A DNA stretch of 49,885 bases, taken from contig NZ_QETH01000029.1 in NCBI RefSeq assembly GCF_003105115.1, positions 1-49,885 on the forward strand. Direction: 5' to 3'. This document shows, in pieces, positions 36,753-44,417 of the stretch. The position numbers and the translations under genes were made by a program. A model generated the notes under the pieces. It ran no database searches. It saw nothing but the letters and a program-made list of their open reading frames with translations, and had not been told where the DNA came from. The DNA comes from Flavobacterium sp. HTF (GTDB lineage Bacteria > Bacteroidota > Bacteroidia > Flavobacteriales > Flavobacteriaceae). How positions within the stretch are numbered: position 1 is the stretch's first letter; each line of letters opens with the position of its first letter.

Positions 36753-37136
36753 ATGATAGAATGTATTATGAGAGAAAATGACATGTTAGAAAAAGAAGAG
36801 ATTTTTTCTAAAGTATTACGAGCAGGAAGAAGAACCTATTTCTTTGATGTAAGGGCTACCAAAGCTGACGACTATTATATTACTATTACCGAAAGCAAAA
36901 AATTTACCGAAGAAGATGGTTCATTCCACTTTAAAAAACACAAAATTTACTTGTACAAAGAAGATTTTGGATCTTTTGCTGAAATATTGGAAGAAATGAC
37001 TTCATATGTTTTGAACCACAAAGGTGAAGAGGTAATTTCTGAAAGACATCAAAAGGATTTTAAAAAAGAATACGGTTCTGATAAAACAGAAGGTCAGGTA
37101 TCAAGTTTTACAGATATTGATTTTGACGATATTTAG
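36753..37136 (+). CDS. DUF3276 family PUR-type nucleic-acid-binding protein
   Basis: A 127-residue protein. The core from about residue 15 carries IFSKVLRAGRRTYFFDVRAT, then DYYITITESKKF and KHKIYLYKEDFGSFAEILEEM, the PUR-repeat pattern of Pur-alpha-like RNA/DNA-binding proteins. It is acidic at the C-terminus. In related bacteria such proteins bind single-stranded DNA or RNA, with no specific target known here. The start could be ATG 36753 or ATG 36768 (MRENDMLEKEE); the latter looks more conserved. It follows the ABC gene by 54 bases and ends with a hairpin. Confidence 0.88.
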   Translation: MIECIMRENDMLEKEEIFSKVLRAGRRTYFFDVRATKADDYYITITESKKFTEEDGSFHFKKHKIYLYKEDFGSFAEILEEMTSYVLNHKGEEVISERHQKDFKKEYGSDKTEGQVSSFTDIDFDDI

Positions 37137-37163
37137 CCCTAAAATAGCTTTTTAAAAAGTACG

Positions 37164-37197
37164 AGTCCAACATGTCCAGCATTTTGGACTTTTTTTA
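37164..37197 (+). terminator. Terminator after the DUF3276 gene
   Basis: A stem AGTCCAA/TTGGACT with a 13-base loop, followed by seven T. It overlaps an alternative upstream start of the next gene, which makes that start unlikely. Confidence 0.83.
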
Positions 37198-37231
37198 TAT
37201 CTTTAAATCATTCGCTCTTAAAATTTATAAA

Positions 37232-38053
37232 ATGAAAAAAATACTTCTTCTTTGTTTCTTCTTCTTTGGCATTACTCTTTTTGCACAGAAAACAGAATAT
37301 GAAACAAAATCTAATATTCAATATTACGATTCGGCAATTAATAAAAATGACAGTTATATTAATGAACGCTGTGTTCTGGATATTTATTATCCAAAGAACA
37401 ATAAAAATTTTGCAACTATCGTCTGGTTTCATGGCGGAGGCCTGACCGGAGGAAGCAAAGAAATCCCGGAAGCATTAAAAAATAAAGGTTTTGCAGTTAT
37501 TGGAGTAAATTACAGATTATCACCAAAAGTAAAAGCTGCAAAATGTATTGAAGATGCCGCAGCTGCCGTTGCATGGGCTTTTAAAAATATTGGCAGTTAC
37601 GGCGGTGATCCTTCACTGATTTTTGTCTCAGGTCATTCTGCCGGAGGATATCTGGCTTCTATGGTTGGCCTGGATAAAAAATGGCTGCAAAAAGAAGGAA
37701 TCGATGCTAATAAAATAGCAGGATTAATTCCGTTTAGCGGTCAGTGTATTACTCATTTTGAAATTAGACGAGAAAACGGAATTCCCGATACTCAGCCAAC
37801 AATAGACAGCTTTGCACCACTTTTTTATGTTCGTGCCGATGCTCCGCCATTATTGCTTATTACCGGAGACCGTGAACTCGAAATGTTAGGCCGTTATGAA
37901 GAAAACGCTTATATGATGCGTATGATGAAACTTGTCGGACACAAACAGACTAAACTTTTTGAATTAGACGGTTACGGCCACGGAATGACAGAACCGGGCT
38001 TTCCGCTACTTGTCAATGAAGTGAACAGAATTATAAAAGAAAATAAGAAATAA
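37232..38053 (+). CDS. Secreted alpha/beta hydrolase (esterase/lipase, hormone-sensitive-lipase type)
   Basis: A 273-residue protein with a signal peptide (cleavage after LFAQ, near residue 19). The catalytic pattern is clear: oxyanion loop WFHGGGLTGG, nucleophile GHSAGGYL (Ser within GxSxG), and a C-terminal His in GYGHGMTEP; an acid in TGDRELEMLG is likely. It resembles carboxylesterase or acetyl-xylan esterase-like hydrolases of Bacteroidota. I start at ATG 37232, since the earlier in-frame ATG at 37172 lies inside the terminator hairpin. Probably periplasmic; substrate unknown. Confidence 0.87.
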   Translation: MKKILLLCFFFFGITLFAQKTEYETKSNIQYYDSAINKNDSYINERCVLDIYYPKNNKNFATIVWFHGGGLTGGSKEIPEALKNKGFAVIGVNYRLSPKVKAAKCIEDAAAAVAWAFKNIGSYGGDPSLIFVSGHSAGGYLASMVGLDKKWLQKEGIDANKIAGLIPFSGQCITHFEIRRENGIPDTQPTIDSFAPLFYVRADAPPLLLITGDRELEMLGRYEENAYMMRMMKLVGHKQTKLFELDGYGHGMTEPGFPLLVNEVNRIIKENKK

Positions 38054-38074
38054 TCCTAAAATAAATCCACGGCA

Positions 38075-38629
38075 ATGGAAACAAATTTATTAATATTACC
38101 CGGGCTCGGTAATTCCGGCGAAAAACACTGGCAAACGTTTTGGCATGAAAAATTCAAAAATTCAAAACGAATTGTTCAGGACAACTGGAATGAACCAGTT
38201 CGTGAAGACTGGATCACCAGATTAAAAGAAGAAATATCAAAACTTGAACAGCCGACCATTCTTGTCGCACACAGTTTAGCTGTTTCATTAGTTTTACACT
38301 GGGCAGTTTCAAATAATAATAAAAATATTGTCGGAGCTTTACTGGTTGCTCCTGCAGATGTCGATTCGCCTGAACATACTCCTGAAATTATTCGCAATTT
38401 TTCTCCGATGCCTATCGCAAAACTGCCATTTCCTTCTATTGTTGTGGCTAGTGAAAATGATCCGTATGCTTCTTTTGAAAGAAAAAAATATTTTGCGGAA
38501 CAATGGGGAAGCGATTTTGTAAATGTCGGTCAGCAGGGCCACATTAACTCTGATTCTGATTTGAAATATTGGGAAGAAGGGCAGTTGATTTTACAACAAC
38601 TGATTGAAAAAATAAAATCCAAATCATAA
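38075..38629 (+). CDS. Small alpha/beta hydrolase, RBBP9/YdeN family
   Basis: A 184-residue cytoplasmic protein. LPGLGNSGEKHWQTFWHEKF at the N-terminus, nucleophile region VAHSLAVSLVLHW (AHSLG-like, Ser within AxSxA), ASENDPYASFER with the acid Asp, and a catalytic His in GQQGHINSDSDL. These are standard for the RBBP9-like serine hydrolases, whose natural substrates are poorly known. It is 21 bases after the esterase gene and is probably cotranscribed. It is convergent with the CsaA-like gene, with a shared terminator. Confidence 0.88.
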   Translation: METNLLILPGLGNSGEKHWQTFWHEKFKNSKRIVQDNWNEPVREDWITRLKEEISKLEQPTILVAHSLAVSLVLHWAVSNNNKNIVGALLVAPADVDSPEHTPEIIRNFSPMPIAKLPFPSIVVASENDPYASFERKKYFAEQWGSDFVNVGQQGHINSDSDLKYWEEGQLILQQLIEKIKSKS

Positions 38630-38634
38630 TACTT

Positions 38635-38682
38635 TTAGATTTCAGTCCCGATTTTCAAGATAAAACCGGGACTGAAATCTAA
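38635..38682. terminator. Bidirectional terminator with a perfect 16-bp stem
   Basis: TTAGATTTCAGTCCCG pairs perfectly with CGGGACTGAAATCTAA, with TTTT/AAAA pairing inside the loop. It separates the convergent hydrolase and CsaA-like genes. The CCCG/CGGG core belongs to the palindrome family seen elsewhere in the window. Confidence 0.9.
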
Positions 38683-39018
38683 TTAACCAATTCTTAAACC
38701 ATTTTCAATTTTAAAATCCGGAGCCAGTAAAATCACATCTCCCTCCTCTCCTACTGCACCAAGAACTAAACATTCGCTCATAAATTTTCCGATTTGTTTT
38801 TTAGGAAAATTTACAACACCAACAATCTGTCTGTTTAACAGCTCTTCTTTTGAGTATCTTTTGGTGATTTGTGCCGATGACTTTCTGATGCCAATTTCTG
38901 AACCAAAATCAATCGTAAGCTGATAAGCCGGTTTTCTTGCTTCAGGAAAATCATTTATATCTATTATCGTTCCGACACGCATATCGGTTCTTTCAAATTC
39001 ATTCCAGGTTAAATCCAT
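38683..39018 (-). CDS. CsaA-like tRNA-binding domain protein
   Basis: A 111-residue protein made of one OB-fold tRNA-binding domain. Motifs: DMRVGTIIDINDFPEARKPAYQLTIDFG-type start (seen at residues 10-38), IRKSSAQI, QIVGVVNFPKKQIG and FMSECLVLGA. This matches CsaA and the C-terminal domain of methionyl-tRNA synthetase in stand-alone form. CsaA has been described as a chaperone with tRNA-binding ability. Its length is normal. The gene is a single unit on the minus strand. Confidence 0.92.
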   Translation of the reverse strand: MDLTWNEFERTDMRVGTIIDINDFPEARKPAYQLTIDFGSEIGIRKSSAQITKRYSKEELLNRQIVGVVNFPKKQIGKFMSECLVLGAVGEEGDVILLAPDFKIENGLRIG

Positions 39019-39150
39019 ATTTCATTTTAAATTACTGGTTACAAACCTATTAATTTTGTAATTAATAGTACTAATTCTATAACCCATTTTTTTGGCTTAG
39101 CTTTTAATTTTACTGTATAAAACTTTAAACTAACATAAAAATATATAAAA

Positions 39151-40044
39151 ATGGAACATACTGAAGCAAATGCCTGCATGACGATTAAAGATTTTGAATC
39201 TAACCTGAAACAGGTGCATACCGATAAATATATTGAAACAGCACAAAATGTACGATTATATGTAAAAGATTATGGTACGGGTAAACCTGTTATCCTGATT
39301 CATGGCTGGCCGCTTTCTAATGAAATGTGGGAATATCAGATTGATTTTCTGGTTCAAAACGGATTTAGGGTAATTGCCTATGACCGCCGTGGATTTGGTA
39401 AATCTTCACAACCCTGGGACGGATATGATTATGATACTTTGTCTGATGACTTACAGGAAATTATCGAACAACTGGAACTGACAGATGCAACATTAGTTGG
39501 TTTCTCTATGGGCGGTGGCGAAGTAGTGCGTTATTTTAGCCGTCATGGTGGTAAAGGTGTCTCAAAAGCAGCTTTAATTTCTTCTATAATTCCATATTTA
39601 TTAAAAACAAACGACAATCCTGATGGTCATCCAAGAGAAAAAAGTGAAGCGACTGCAGCTGCTATTAAAGAAGACCGAATCGCTTTTATCGATAATTTCG
39701 GAAAAACTTTTTTTGGCGTAAATATCATCAACAAACCTATAAGTTCGGCTTTGTTAGAATATTACAGAAACCTTTGTTCTGTTGCTTCTCCAAGAGCGAC
39801 ATTAAGATGTGCAGAATCTTTTTCGTTTACTGACTTTAGGGATGAATTAGATTTTGTAAAAGTTCCTACATTAATAATTCACGGTGACGATGATAAAATT
39901 GTACCGATAGATTTAACATCAAAAAAAGCTGCTGAAGGTATCCGTACAAGCACTTATATTGTTTATGAAGGTGCTCCGCACGGCTTGTTCTATACCGAGA
40001 GAGAAAAATTAAATAATGATTTACTGAATTTCCTGAATTCATAA
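39151..40044 (+). CDS. Alpha/beta hydrolase, non-heme chloroperoxidase-like
   Basis: A 297-residue hydrolase with a 35-residue N-terminal extension. The catalytic core has HGWPLSNEMWEYQIDFLV (oxyanion loop), AYDRRGFGKSSQPWDGYDYD, nucleophile loop GFSMGGGEVVRYF (Ser within GFSMGG), an acid in HGDDDKIVPID and a His in GAPHGLFYT. These define the cofactor-free haloperoxidase/esterase group, most of which act as esterases. No signal peptide is evident. It is a single gene followed by its own terminator. Confidence 0.9.
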   Translation: MEHTEANACMTIKDFESNLKQVHTDKYIETAQNVRLYVKDYGTGKPVILIHGWPLSNEMWEYQIDFLVQNGFRVIAYDRRGFGKSSQPWDGYDYDTLSDDLQEIIEQLELTDATLVGFSMGGGEVVRYFSRHGGKGVSKAALISSIIPYLLKTNDNPDGHPREKSEATAAAIKEDRIAFIDNFGKTFFGVNIINKPISSALLEYYRNLCSVASPRATLRCAESFSFTDFRDELDFVKVPTLIIHGDDDKIVPIDLTSKKAAEGIRTSTYIVYEGAPHGLFYTEREKLNNDLLNFLNS

Positions 40045-40057
40045 ATCAATAAGATAT

Positions 40058-40095
40058 AAATCCGGAAAGTTTTTAAAACGCTCCGGATTTTTTTT
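40058..40095 (+). terminator. Terminator after the chloroperoxidase-like gene
   Basis: A stem AAATCCGGA/TCCGGATTT separated by 15 bases, then a run of T. Confidence 0.85.
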
Positions 40096-40158
40096 ACCTT
40101 ATAGTGCTTTTTATACCGAATTAAAGTTAATTTTGATTTTACTTAATTCCTTTTAAAA

Positions 40159-40713
40159 ATGGCACAAACTCCTTCAAATATGTTACCGCTCGGAACCCTT
40201 GCTCCGGATTTCAGACTAAAAGATACAAATTCGAATTACGAATATTCATTTGAAGATTTGAAAGGAACAAAAGGAACCCTTGTGATTTTTATGTGCAATC
40301 ATTGTCCGTTTGTACTTCATGTAATCAATGAAATTGTCATGATTGCAAACGATTATCGTGTACAGGGAATTGGTGTTATTGCTATCTCCAGCAACGATAT
40401 TGAAAAGTTTCCACAGGATTCGCCTGAAAAAATGACTGAATTTGCTTTTCAGAACAAAATAGATTTCCCTTACTTATTCGATGGAACACAGGAAGTCGCC
40501 AAAGTTTTTGATGCTGCCTGTACTCCAGATTTCTATTTATTTGATAATCGCAATCGTTTGTTTTATCGCGGACAATTGGATGACTCGAGGCCAAACAATG
40601 GAATTCCGTTAAGCGGAAGCGACCTGAGAAGTGCCATCGATGCCATAATTTATAACCGAACTTTAAAAGATTCTCAAAAGCCCAGTATTGGCTGCAACAT
40701 TAAATGGAAGTAG
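40159..40713 (+). CDS. Thioredoxin-fold redoxin
   Basis: A 184-residue cytoplasmic protein of the AhpC/TSA-redoxin type. The N-terminal LGTLAPDFRLKDTNSNYEY precedes IFMCNHCPFVLHVINE with the CxxC motif CNHC, then VIAISSNDIEKFPQD and FDAACTPDFYLFD with a cis-Pro-like loop. The arrangement suits a thiol reductase or peroxidase of the thioredoxin-like family conserved in Bacteroidota. It precedes the structured leader and has no terminator of its own in the 10 bases before that promoter. Confidence 0.9.
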   Translation: MAQTPSNMLPLGTLAPDFRLKDTNSNYEYSFEDLKGTKGTLVIFMCNHCPFVLHVINEIVMIANDYRVQGIGVIAISSNDIEKFPQDSPEKMTEFAFQNKIDFPYLFDGTQEVAKVFDAACTPDFYLFDNRNRLFYRGQLDDSRPNNGIPLSGSDLRSAIDAIIYNRTLKDSQKPSIGCNIKWK

Positions 40714-40722
40714 ATAATTTCC

Positions 40723-40751
40723 TTTGATTCTAAAAAGTTTGGCTATCTTTG
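40723..40751 (+). promoter_or_regulatory. Strong Bacteroidota promoter, TTTG-N17-TATCTTTG
   Basis: TTTG at 40723-40726 and a perfect TAnnTTTG at 40744-40751, with 17 bases between. This is the best-matched promoter with both elements in the window. Transcription would start near 40758, about 310 bases before the GreA/Rnk-like gene. Confidence 0.75.
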
Positions 40752-40757
40752 CTAATC

Positions 40758-41071
40758 AGCTTCTTGATGCTATGCGAAATATATTATCACTTATAACAGG
40801 TTTCGGTTTCTCATTTTCTTTTATAAGAGAATCGATTACTGCTGTCATTATTTCACATAACAAGGCCTTTATTAATTAGGCCTCCGTCTCTATCAATTTC
40901 TTCTTTCAGGCGGAGGATTTACATCAGATTTTAGTAGTTTATTTTATTGGAGAGATTCGTCTCTGCCTGATAATTTTATTCGTATTTCAGTTTTCTTTCA
41001 AATGGTACTTATACAAACAATTTGCATTCCATTTCAAATTTATAATTTTCAAATAATTAATACATAACAAT
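40758..41071 (+). ncRNA. Structured 5' leader before the GreA/Rnk-like gene
   Basis: About 314 bases with no long ORF. Three hairpins are visible. H1 is AGGCCT (40863-40868) with AGGCCT (40878-40883), which are self-complementary. H2 is CCTCCGTCT (40881-40889) with AGGCGGAGG (40908-40916), 9 bp with one G-U pair. H3 is AGAGA-TTCG-TCTCT (40951-40964). H1 and H2 share bases 40881-40883, so they cannot form together. A 35-codon ORF lies before H1. The layout resembles an attenuator or riboregulator; the signal it senses is unknown. Confidence 0.5.
40772..40879 (+). CDS. Possible 35-residue leader peptide
   Basis: A short frame begins at ATG 40772, 14 bases after the expected transcription start, and encodes MRNILSLITGFGFSFSFIR followed by 16 more residues, ending at a TAG that lies inside hairpin H1. 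Termination of a ribosome there would disrupt H1 and favour H2. It has no recognised family and may be chance. The position between promoter and switch-like hairpins is the only support. Confidence 0.3.
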   Translation: MRNILSLITGFGFSFSFIRESITAVIISHNKAFIN

Positions 41072-41452
41072 ATGAAACCGACACCCGTTTTTAGTTCATC
41101 AGATTATCATTTACTGAGAGAATTGATATTAAAAAGTAAGAATTCGACAAATGCAAAAGAAGCCGGGCTTCTTGCTCAGGAATTAGACCGTGCCATTGTC
41201 AGCAAAGAAAAGAATATTGACAACTCGATTATCCGAATCAACTCATTCGTTACAATAGAAGATGTAAATGCAAAAAAACAAATGAAAATCCAGATTGTTT
41301 TGCCTTCTATGGCCGATGTTAAAGCAGGGAAAATTTCGATTCTGGCACCTTTGAGTGTTGCTATAATTGGTTTTAAAGAAAATGACGAAGTTGACTGGGA
41401 ATTACCTGCCGGAATAAAAACTTTAAAAATAATTGCTGTGGGCAATGAATAA
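41072..41452 (+). CDS. GreA/GreB C-terminal domain protein, Rnk-like
   Basis: A 126-residue protein. After a short helical N-terminus (YHLLRELILKS) comes the GreA/GreB C-terminal (FKBP-like) domain, with VTIEDVNAKKQMKIQIVLP, ISILAPLSVAIIGFKENDEV and the family's WELPAG near the end. It lacks the long coiled coil with catalytic acids of GreA, so it is closer to Rnk, the regulator of nucleoside diphosphate kinase that binds RNA polymerase. It lies behind the long leader described above. Function on polymerase is inferred from the family only. Confidence 0.87.
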   Translation: MKPTPVFSSSDYHLLRELILKSKNSTNAKEAGLLAQELDRAIVSKEKNIDNSIIRINSFVTIEDVNAKKQMKIQIVLPSMADVKAGKISILAPLSVAIIGFKENDEVDWELPAGIKTLKIIAVGNE

Positions 41453-41460
41453 CTTTTTAA

Positions 41461-41488
41461 ACACCTCAATGTATGAAGGTGTTTTTTT
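41461..41488 (+). terminator. Terminator after the GreA/Rnk-like gene
   Basis: A stem ACACCT/AGGTGT with a ten-base loop, followed by seven T. Confidence 0.88.
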
Positions 41489-41505
41489 ATGTCTTAATTG
41501 AAATA

Positions 41506-41533
41506 AAAAAAGCATCCTGCTAAGAATGCTTTT
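41506..41533 (-). terminator. Terminator after the cytochrome c lipoprotein gene
   Basis: A stem AAAAGCAT/ATGCTTTT with loop CCTGCTAAGA (approximate). On the minus strand it is followed by a T-rich tract. Confidence 0.7.
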
Positions 41534-41542
41534 CCTGAAATT

Positions 41543-41866
41543 TTATAATCTCGAATGAATATAATTCGTAATTGAAGCCATTTGAGTTTCGTCTAAATGC
41601 GCTTTTTTACCCATGCTCACCAATATTGGTGTCCACTCTTCTTTTGTAAATTTTTTCGGTTCAAATAATTTGTGGCAATTTGCACAATTGTTATTGTATA
41701 GGTTTTGACCTTCTGCTAATTCTAATGATAATGCTGCTACCGGGGCTTCTGTTACCGGAGCTGTTGGGGCTACCGGAGTTGTTGTTGTCGCTACTGCAGT
41801 TTTTTTAGTATTGCAGGAAACCAAAAAAACAGTTACTGCGGCAAGGGTTAAAAATTTTGATTTCAT
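41543..41866 (-). CDS. Small cytochrome c lipoprotein
   Basis: A 107-residue lipoprotein: signal MKSKFLTLAAVTVFL and lipobox VSCNT (Cys18). A linker rich in Pro, Thr, Ala and Val (residues about 20-45) leads to one class I haem motif, CANCH near residue 59, and a Met in ASITNYI (MASIT) that could be the sixth ligand. Normal for a small membrane-anchored electron carrier. It is in the minus-strand row but separated from its neighbour by a hairpin. Confidence 0.9.
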   Translation of the reverse strand: MKSKFLTLAAVTVFLVSCNTKKTAVATTTTPVAPTAPVTEAPVAALSLELAEGQNLYNNNCANCHKLFEPKKFTKEEWTPILVSMGKKAHLDETQMASITNYIHSRL

Positions 41867-41895
41867 TTAATTTGTTTTTTACATCGTAAATATAA

Positions 41896-41929
41896 AAAAA
41901 ATCCCATTCGACAGGCGAACGGGATTTTA
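41896..41929 (-). terminator. Terminator after the cyclophilin-FKBP fusion gene
   Basis: A stem AAAATCCC/GGGATTTT extended by TTCG/CGAA inside with loop ACAGG. It also separates the cytochrome gene from its neighbour. Confidence 0.8.
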
Positions 41930-41959
41930 TTATTTAGAGTATTTAAAACTATTTGCGTT

Positions 41960-42892
41960 TTATTTTACTTCCATTAATTCAACATCAAAAATCAAAGTTG
42001 CGTTTGGTGGAATAACTCCTCCTGCACCAGCAGATCCGTAAGCTAAATGAGATGGAATCACGAAACGTGCTTTGTCTCCAACCTGCAGTAAAGCAATACC
42101 TTCATCCCATCCTTCGATAACCTGACCCTGACCTAATCTGAATTCGATTGGTTTTTTTCTTGGATAAGAAGAATCAAAAACTTTTCCTGTTTCTAAAGAT
42201 CCTTCGTAATGTACAGCAACAGTTTTTCCTGCTTCTGCTCTTTTACCATCCCCTTTTTGAATCATTTTGTAACGAAGACCGCTTTCTGTTTTATCAAAAC
42301 CAGCAGCCAGTTGCTCCATTTTTGCTTCAGCAGCAGCTTTTTCTGCAGCTTCACGTTTTGCACGAGAACCTTCAAAAACTCTAAAAGCTTCAATAGCATT
42401 CCATTTTTGAGCTTCGTCTCCTACTCTTACGATTTCTATAGATTCTAAAGCATCTCCCTGAGCAACAGCATCAACAATATCCTGTCCTTCTACAACATGA
42501 CCAAAAACAGTATGTTTTCCGTCTAACCATGAAGTTGGAACGTGAGTGATATAAAATTGAGATCCGTTTGTACCAGGACCTGAATTAGCCATAGCCAAAA
42601 CTCCCGGACGATCGTGTTTTAAACTTGGGTGAAATTCATCATCAAATTTGTAACCAGGACCGCCTGTTCCAGTTCCTGAAGGACATCCTCCCTGAATCAT
42701 GAAATCAGGAATTACACGGTGAAATTTTAATCCGTCGTAAAATTTATTTCCTTGTGGTTTGATTTTATTTTCTAAGTTTCCTTCTGCTAATCCTACGAAG
42801 TTACCTACTGTACCTGGTGCTAAATCGTGTGCCAGTTTTACTAATATTGAACCTTTGCTAGTATTGAATTTAGCGTATATTCCGTTTTCCAT
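41960..42892 (-). CDS. Fused cyclophilin-FKBP peptidyl-prolyl isomerase
   Basis: A 310-residue protein with two unrelated isomerase domains. The cyclophilin domain (1-165) shows [42 protein letters not shown] and the active Arg of FHRV. A linker rich in Ala, Glu and Lys follows (about 165-200). The FKBP domain (about 203-310) has [29 protein letters not shown] and [10 protein letters not shown]. It has no signal peptide, so a cytoplasmic folding helper is likely. Both active sites seem complete. A promoter box is upstream. Confidence 0.94.
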   Translation of the reverse strand: MENGIYAKFNTSKGSILVKLAHDLAPGTVGNFVGLAEGNLENKIKPQGNKFYDGLKFHRVIPDFMIQGGCPSGTGTGGPGYKFDDEFHPSLKHDRPGVLAMANSGPGTNGSQFYITHVPTSWLDGKHTVFGHVVEGQDIVDAVAQGDALESIEIVRVGDEAQKWNAIEAFRVFEGSRAKREAAEKAAAEAKMEQLAAGFDKTESGLRYKMIQKGDGKRAEAGKTVAVHYEGSLETGKVFDSSYPRKKPIEFRLGQGQVIEGWDEGIALLQVGDKARFVIPSHLAYGSAGAGGVIPPNATLIFDVELMEVK

Positions 42893-42914
42893 TTTCGTTA
42901 TTTTTAATTTAATG

Positions 42915-42922
42915 CAAATTTA
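42915..42922 (-). promoter_or_regulatory. -7 promoter element TAAATTTG before the cyclophilin-FKBP gene
   Basis: A TAnnTTTG box on the minus strand, 22 bases before the ATG. Confidence 0.55.
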
Positions 42923-42949
42923 CAAATTAATTTTTTATCAATTTATGCT

Positions 42950-44140
42950 TTATTTCTTAAGTTCCGATCCCGAACTGTCGGGACGGGATGATTTATAAGT
43001 CAGCACATAAACTGTTAATGCCAGTAAAGCCAAAACCGCACAGCCAATCGCAACAGCATGCCATCCGCCTAACTTCCACAAAAACAAACCGTATGCAGAA
43101 CCGGCAGCAGTTCCTAAGAAGCTAAACGACATAAATACCGTATTTAACCTGTTTCTTGCTTCCGGCAAAAGCGAATAGACCCTGGTCTGGTTTGAAATGT
43201 GAACACCCTGAATTCCGACGTCAATGAATACAATTCCGATAATGACACCAATTATACTTTCTATAGAAAAATAGAAAATAATAAAACTGATTAACATTAA
43301 TAAGCAGCCGTAACCCACTGCAATTCTTGGATTTCCTTTGTCTCCCATTTTACCAACCAAAGGCGCGGCCAAAGCTCCTGAGGCGCCTACAATTCCGAAA
43401 AGCCCGATGGTCGCACTATTAAAACTAAACGGTTCTCCTGAAAGCAATAAAACCATGGTTGTCCAGAAAGCGCCAAATTGTGCAAAACAAAATACGTTTA
43501 TCAAAGTGGCTTCACGCAGGACGGGTTGTGTTTTTATGAGCGTAAAAAGCGATTGTATTAATTGTCCGTACGAACCTTGAAACTGAGGTTTATTAACCGG
43601 GAATTTTCTTTGAATGGCAAAAAAGATCAAAAGGCAAATTCCGGCTGCGATCCAGAACATGGATCTCCAACCCCAAAGCTGGCCTATAAAACCGCTCAAA
43701 GTTCTGGAAAGCAAAATTCCTACCAGCAAACCACTCATAATAGTACCTACTACTTTTCCGCGCTGTTCGGGAGCTGTTAATGAAGCTGCCAACGGCAGAA
43801 TAAGCTGTGGCACGATTGAGGTAATTCCTAAAAACAAGGAGGCTATTTGCAAAATGAAGAAACTTTGGGCTGTAGCCGCAATTATCAGGGCAATTACAGA
43901 CGCAAAAGTGGTCATCAGAATTTGTTTTTTTCGCTCAATTTTATCGCCAAGCGGTACCATAAAAAACAATCCGATTGCATAACCTGCCTGCGTAAGATAG
44001 GTTATCGTTCCGGCACTGGCTTCAGGAATTTTAAATTCGTTGGCAATTAAAACAATCAGAGGCTGGCAGTAATAAAGGTTTGCAACTATAAGTCCAGTGC
44101 AAACTGCCATAAATAAGACATTCGTTTTGGATAAATTCAT
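42950..44140 (-). CDS. Major facilitator superfamily transporter
   Basis: A 396-residue inner-membrane protein with about 12 helices. The first motif between helices 2 and 3 reads VPLGDKIERKKQILMTT, and FAAPLVGKMGDKGNPRIAV (partly seen as LAAPLVGKMGDKGNPR) is its counterpart after helix 8. It resembles arabinose-efflux-type (AraJ/YdeA) MFS exporters of Bacteroidota, with the substrate unknown. The C-terminal tail YKSSRPDSSGSELKK is encoded by a CCCGA/TCGGG palindromic repeat (about 42961-42990), which seems to have supplied the last residues and stop. Confidence 0.92.
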   Translation of the reverse strand: MNLSKTNVLFMAVCTGLIVANLYYCQPLIVLIANEFKIPEASAGTITYLTQAGYAIGLFFMVPLGDKIERKKQILMTTFASVIALIIAATAQSFFILQIASLFLGITSIVPQLILPLAASLTAPEQRGKVVGTIMSGLLVGILLSRTLSGFIGQLWGWRSMFWIAAGICLLIFFAIQRKFPVNKPQFQGSYGQLIQSLFTLIKTQPVLREATLINVFCFAQFGAFWTTMVLLLSGEPFSFNSATIGLFGIVGASGALAAPLVGKMGDKGNPRIAVGYGCLLMLISFIIFYFSIESIIGVIIGIVFIDVGIQGVHISNQTRVYSLLPEARNRLNTVFMSFSFLGTAAGSAYGLFLWKLGGWHAVAIGCAVLALLALTVYVLTYKSSRPDSSGSELKK

Positions 44141-44417
44141 TTTGCAAAAATACTATCAATATTTAATCTAACCTTAAAAAAGTTCATTTTTTGTTTTAAA
44201 AAATTTGTATAAAACTCTGTGTAGATCTAGTCCACAGATGAAACTGATTCGCTATCGCGAAGACGCGGATTTATGCGGATTTAGAACCTAAATAATAGGT
44301 TTAGGTTATTGAAAGTGTTTTTATAAACAAATGTCTTGTCTTAAATAAAAATCAGTTAAAATCTGCGTCTTCGCAATAGCGAATCCGTATAATCCGTGTG
44401 CTAAATTTCAACGCTAA
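44141..44417. repeat. Intergenic inverted-repeat element, arms near 44230-44272 and 44359-44401
   Basis: No gene is visible. The core arms are 27 bases (44246-44272 and 44359-44385) with two mismatches, built on GATTCGCTATNGCGAAGACG. The similarity continues outward for about 15 bases with more changes. The spacer is 86 bases. Terminal inverted repeats of this kind, with a short non-coding interior, are typical of small miniature elements in Flavobacterium. Confidence 0.72.

Noticed and set aside
37172..37231. Upstream ATG of the secreted esterase
   Set aside because: It lies in the loop of the preceding terminator, and starting there would bury the signal peptide.
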